Source of the DNA: Deltaproteobacteria bacterium | GTDB lineage: Bacteria; Myxococcota; XYA12-FULL-58-9; JAUUZB01 | Reading direction: 5' to 3' | DNA length: 6,127 bases | Assembly (NCBI GenBank): GCA_030590185.1 | Contig: JAUUZB010000286.1 | Span: 1-6,127, forward strand | Part shown: in pieces, positions 5,822 to 6,127 of the stretch | How positions within the stretch are numbered: position 1 is the stretch's first letter | Layout: each line of letters opens with the position of its first letter | Translations under genes and position numbers: made by a program | Notes under the pieces: generated by a model | The model's input: the letters and a program-made list of their open reading frames with translations, nothing else | What the model was told of the DNA's origin: nothing | Databases searched by the model: none

Positions 5822-6127
5822 TCAATCATAGTAGAAGAGGAACTGGGCCAAGCCCTCCTGCCGATCCCGGACCGTCGATAGCTCGAGGCGCAAGGCCAGG
5901 TTTCGGCTCAAGGCCAGATTGGCCGCCAGCTCGACACCGAACAGGTGGGCACCGGCGCTGTCGTCCCCCGCAAGATCAAAACGGTAGGTGAATTCGGCTT
6001 GGAGCCGCAGCGCGGCGAGCGGCTCCCAGAGCAGACCGATGCTCCCCCCAGCGCCGATACGATAGGCCGGTTCAAAGGCTGGCCCCGCCGCCAGGGTCAG
6101 CTCCGCCAGGGCGTAGTAGACCTCGCG
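5822..6127 (-). CDS. Probable outer-membrane beta-barrel protein, C-terminal 101 residues (5' end outside window)
   Basis: On the minus strand a frame is open from the right edge to a TGA at 5822-5824, giving 101 residues with no start in the window. The translation alternates polar and hydrophobic residues in short stretches typical of amphipathic beta-strands (for example AYRIGAGGSIGLLWEP, LRLQAEFTYRFDL, NLALRLELS) and ends in AQFLFYYD, an aromatic-rich terminal strand, although the last residue is Asp rather than Phe or Trp. Codon use matches the neighbouring genes. This suggests the end of an outer-membrane barrel. Similarity to the C-terminal barrel of DUF4105-type proteins is an impression only. 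It converges on the ligase gene with 11 bp between stops and probably belongs to a separate transcription unit, unrelated to amine metabolism. Confidence 0.6.
   Translation of the reverse strand, partial: REVYYALAELTLAAGPAFEPAYRIGAGGSIGLLWEPLAALRLQAEFTYRFDLAGDDSAGAHLFGVELAANLALSRNLALRLELSTVRDRQEGLAQFLFYYD

Overview
The window looks like a GC-rich proteobacterial chromosome, most likely gammaproteobacterial. This rests on strong G/C third-position codon bias, purine-rich Shine-Dalgarno sites (GAGGAG, GGAGG), tight operons, and a partial gene at the right edge whose product resembles an outer-membrane beta-barrel C-terminus. I cannot name a species. There are no RNA genes, insertion sequences or CRISPR arrays. 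Almost all of the sequence is coding; the only sizeable gap is about 105 bp at 4338-4442.

Layout: (1) A rightward operon holds the C-terminal part of a HAD-superfamily hydrolase (to 389), a class I glutamine amidotransferase-like protein (406-1278) and an iron-dependent alcohol dehydrogenase (1275-2447, ATGA overlap with the previous gene). (2) A leftward tungsten/molybdenum aldehyde ferredoxin oxidoreductase-family gene (2463-4337) converges on the dehydrogenase with 15 bp between stop codons. (3) A compact divergent control region (4338-4442) carries a perfect 9-bp inverted repeat placed almost symmetrically before the two start codons. (4) A rightward glutamine synthetase-like ligase (4443-5810) follows. 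(5) A leftward partial gene (5822 to the right edge) encodes the end of a probable outer-membrane protein.

The four complete enzymes fit a gamma-glutamylation route for amine catabolism. The ligase would attach glutamate to an amine or amino alcohol. The dehydrogenase would oxidise the alcohol end to an aldehyde, the AOR-family enzyme would oxidise the aldehyde to an acid, and the amidotransferase-like hydrolase would release glutamate and an amino acid. For ethanolamine the product would be glycine; for alaninol, alanine. Ligase and hydrolase pairs of this kind are known from aniline, isopropylamine and polyamine degradation, and ethanolamine glutamylation from Streptomyces GlnA4. The unusual point is a tungsten/molybdenum aldehyde oxidoreductase where an NAD-dependent aldehyde dehydrogenase would be expected. 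The ligase lacks, by eye alignment, the residues of the ammonium site of true glutamine synthetases, which supports a non-ammonia substrate. The substrate and the pathway as a whole are inference.
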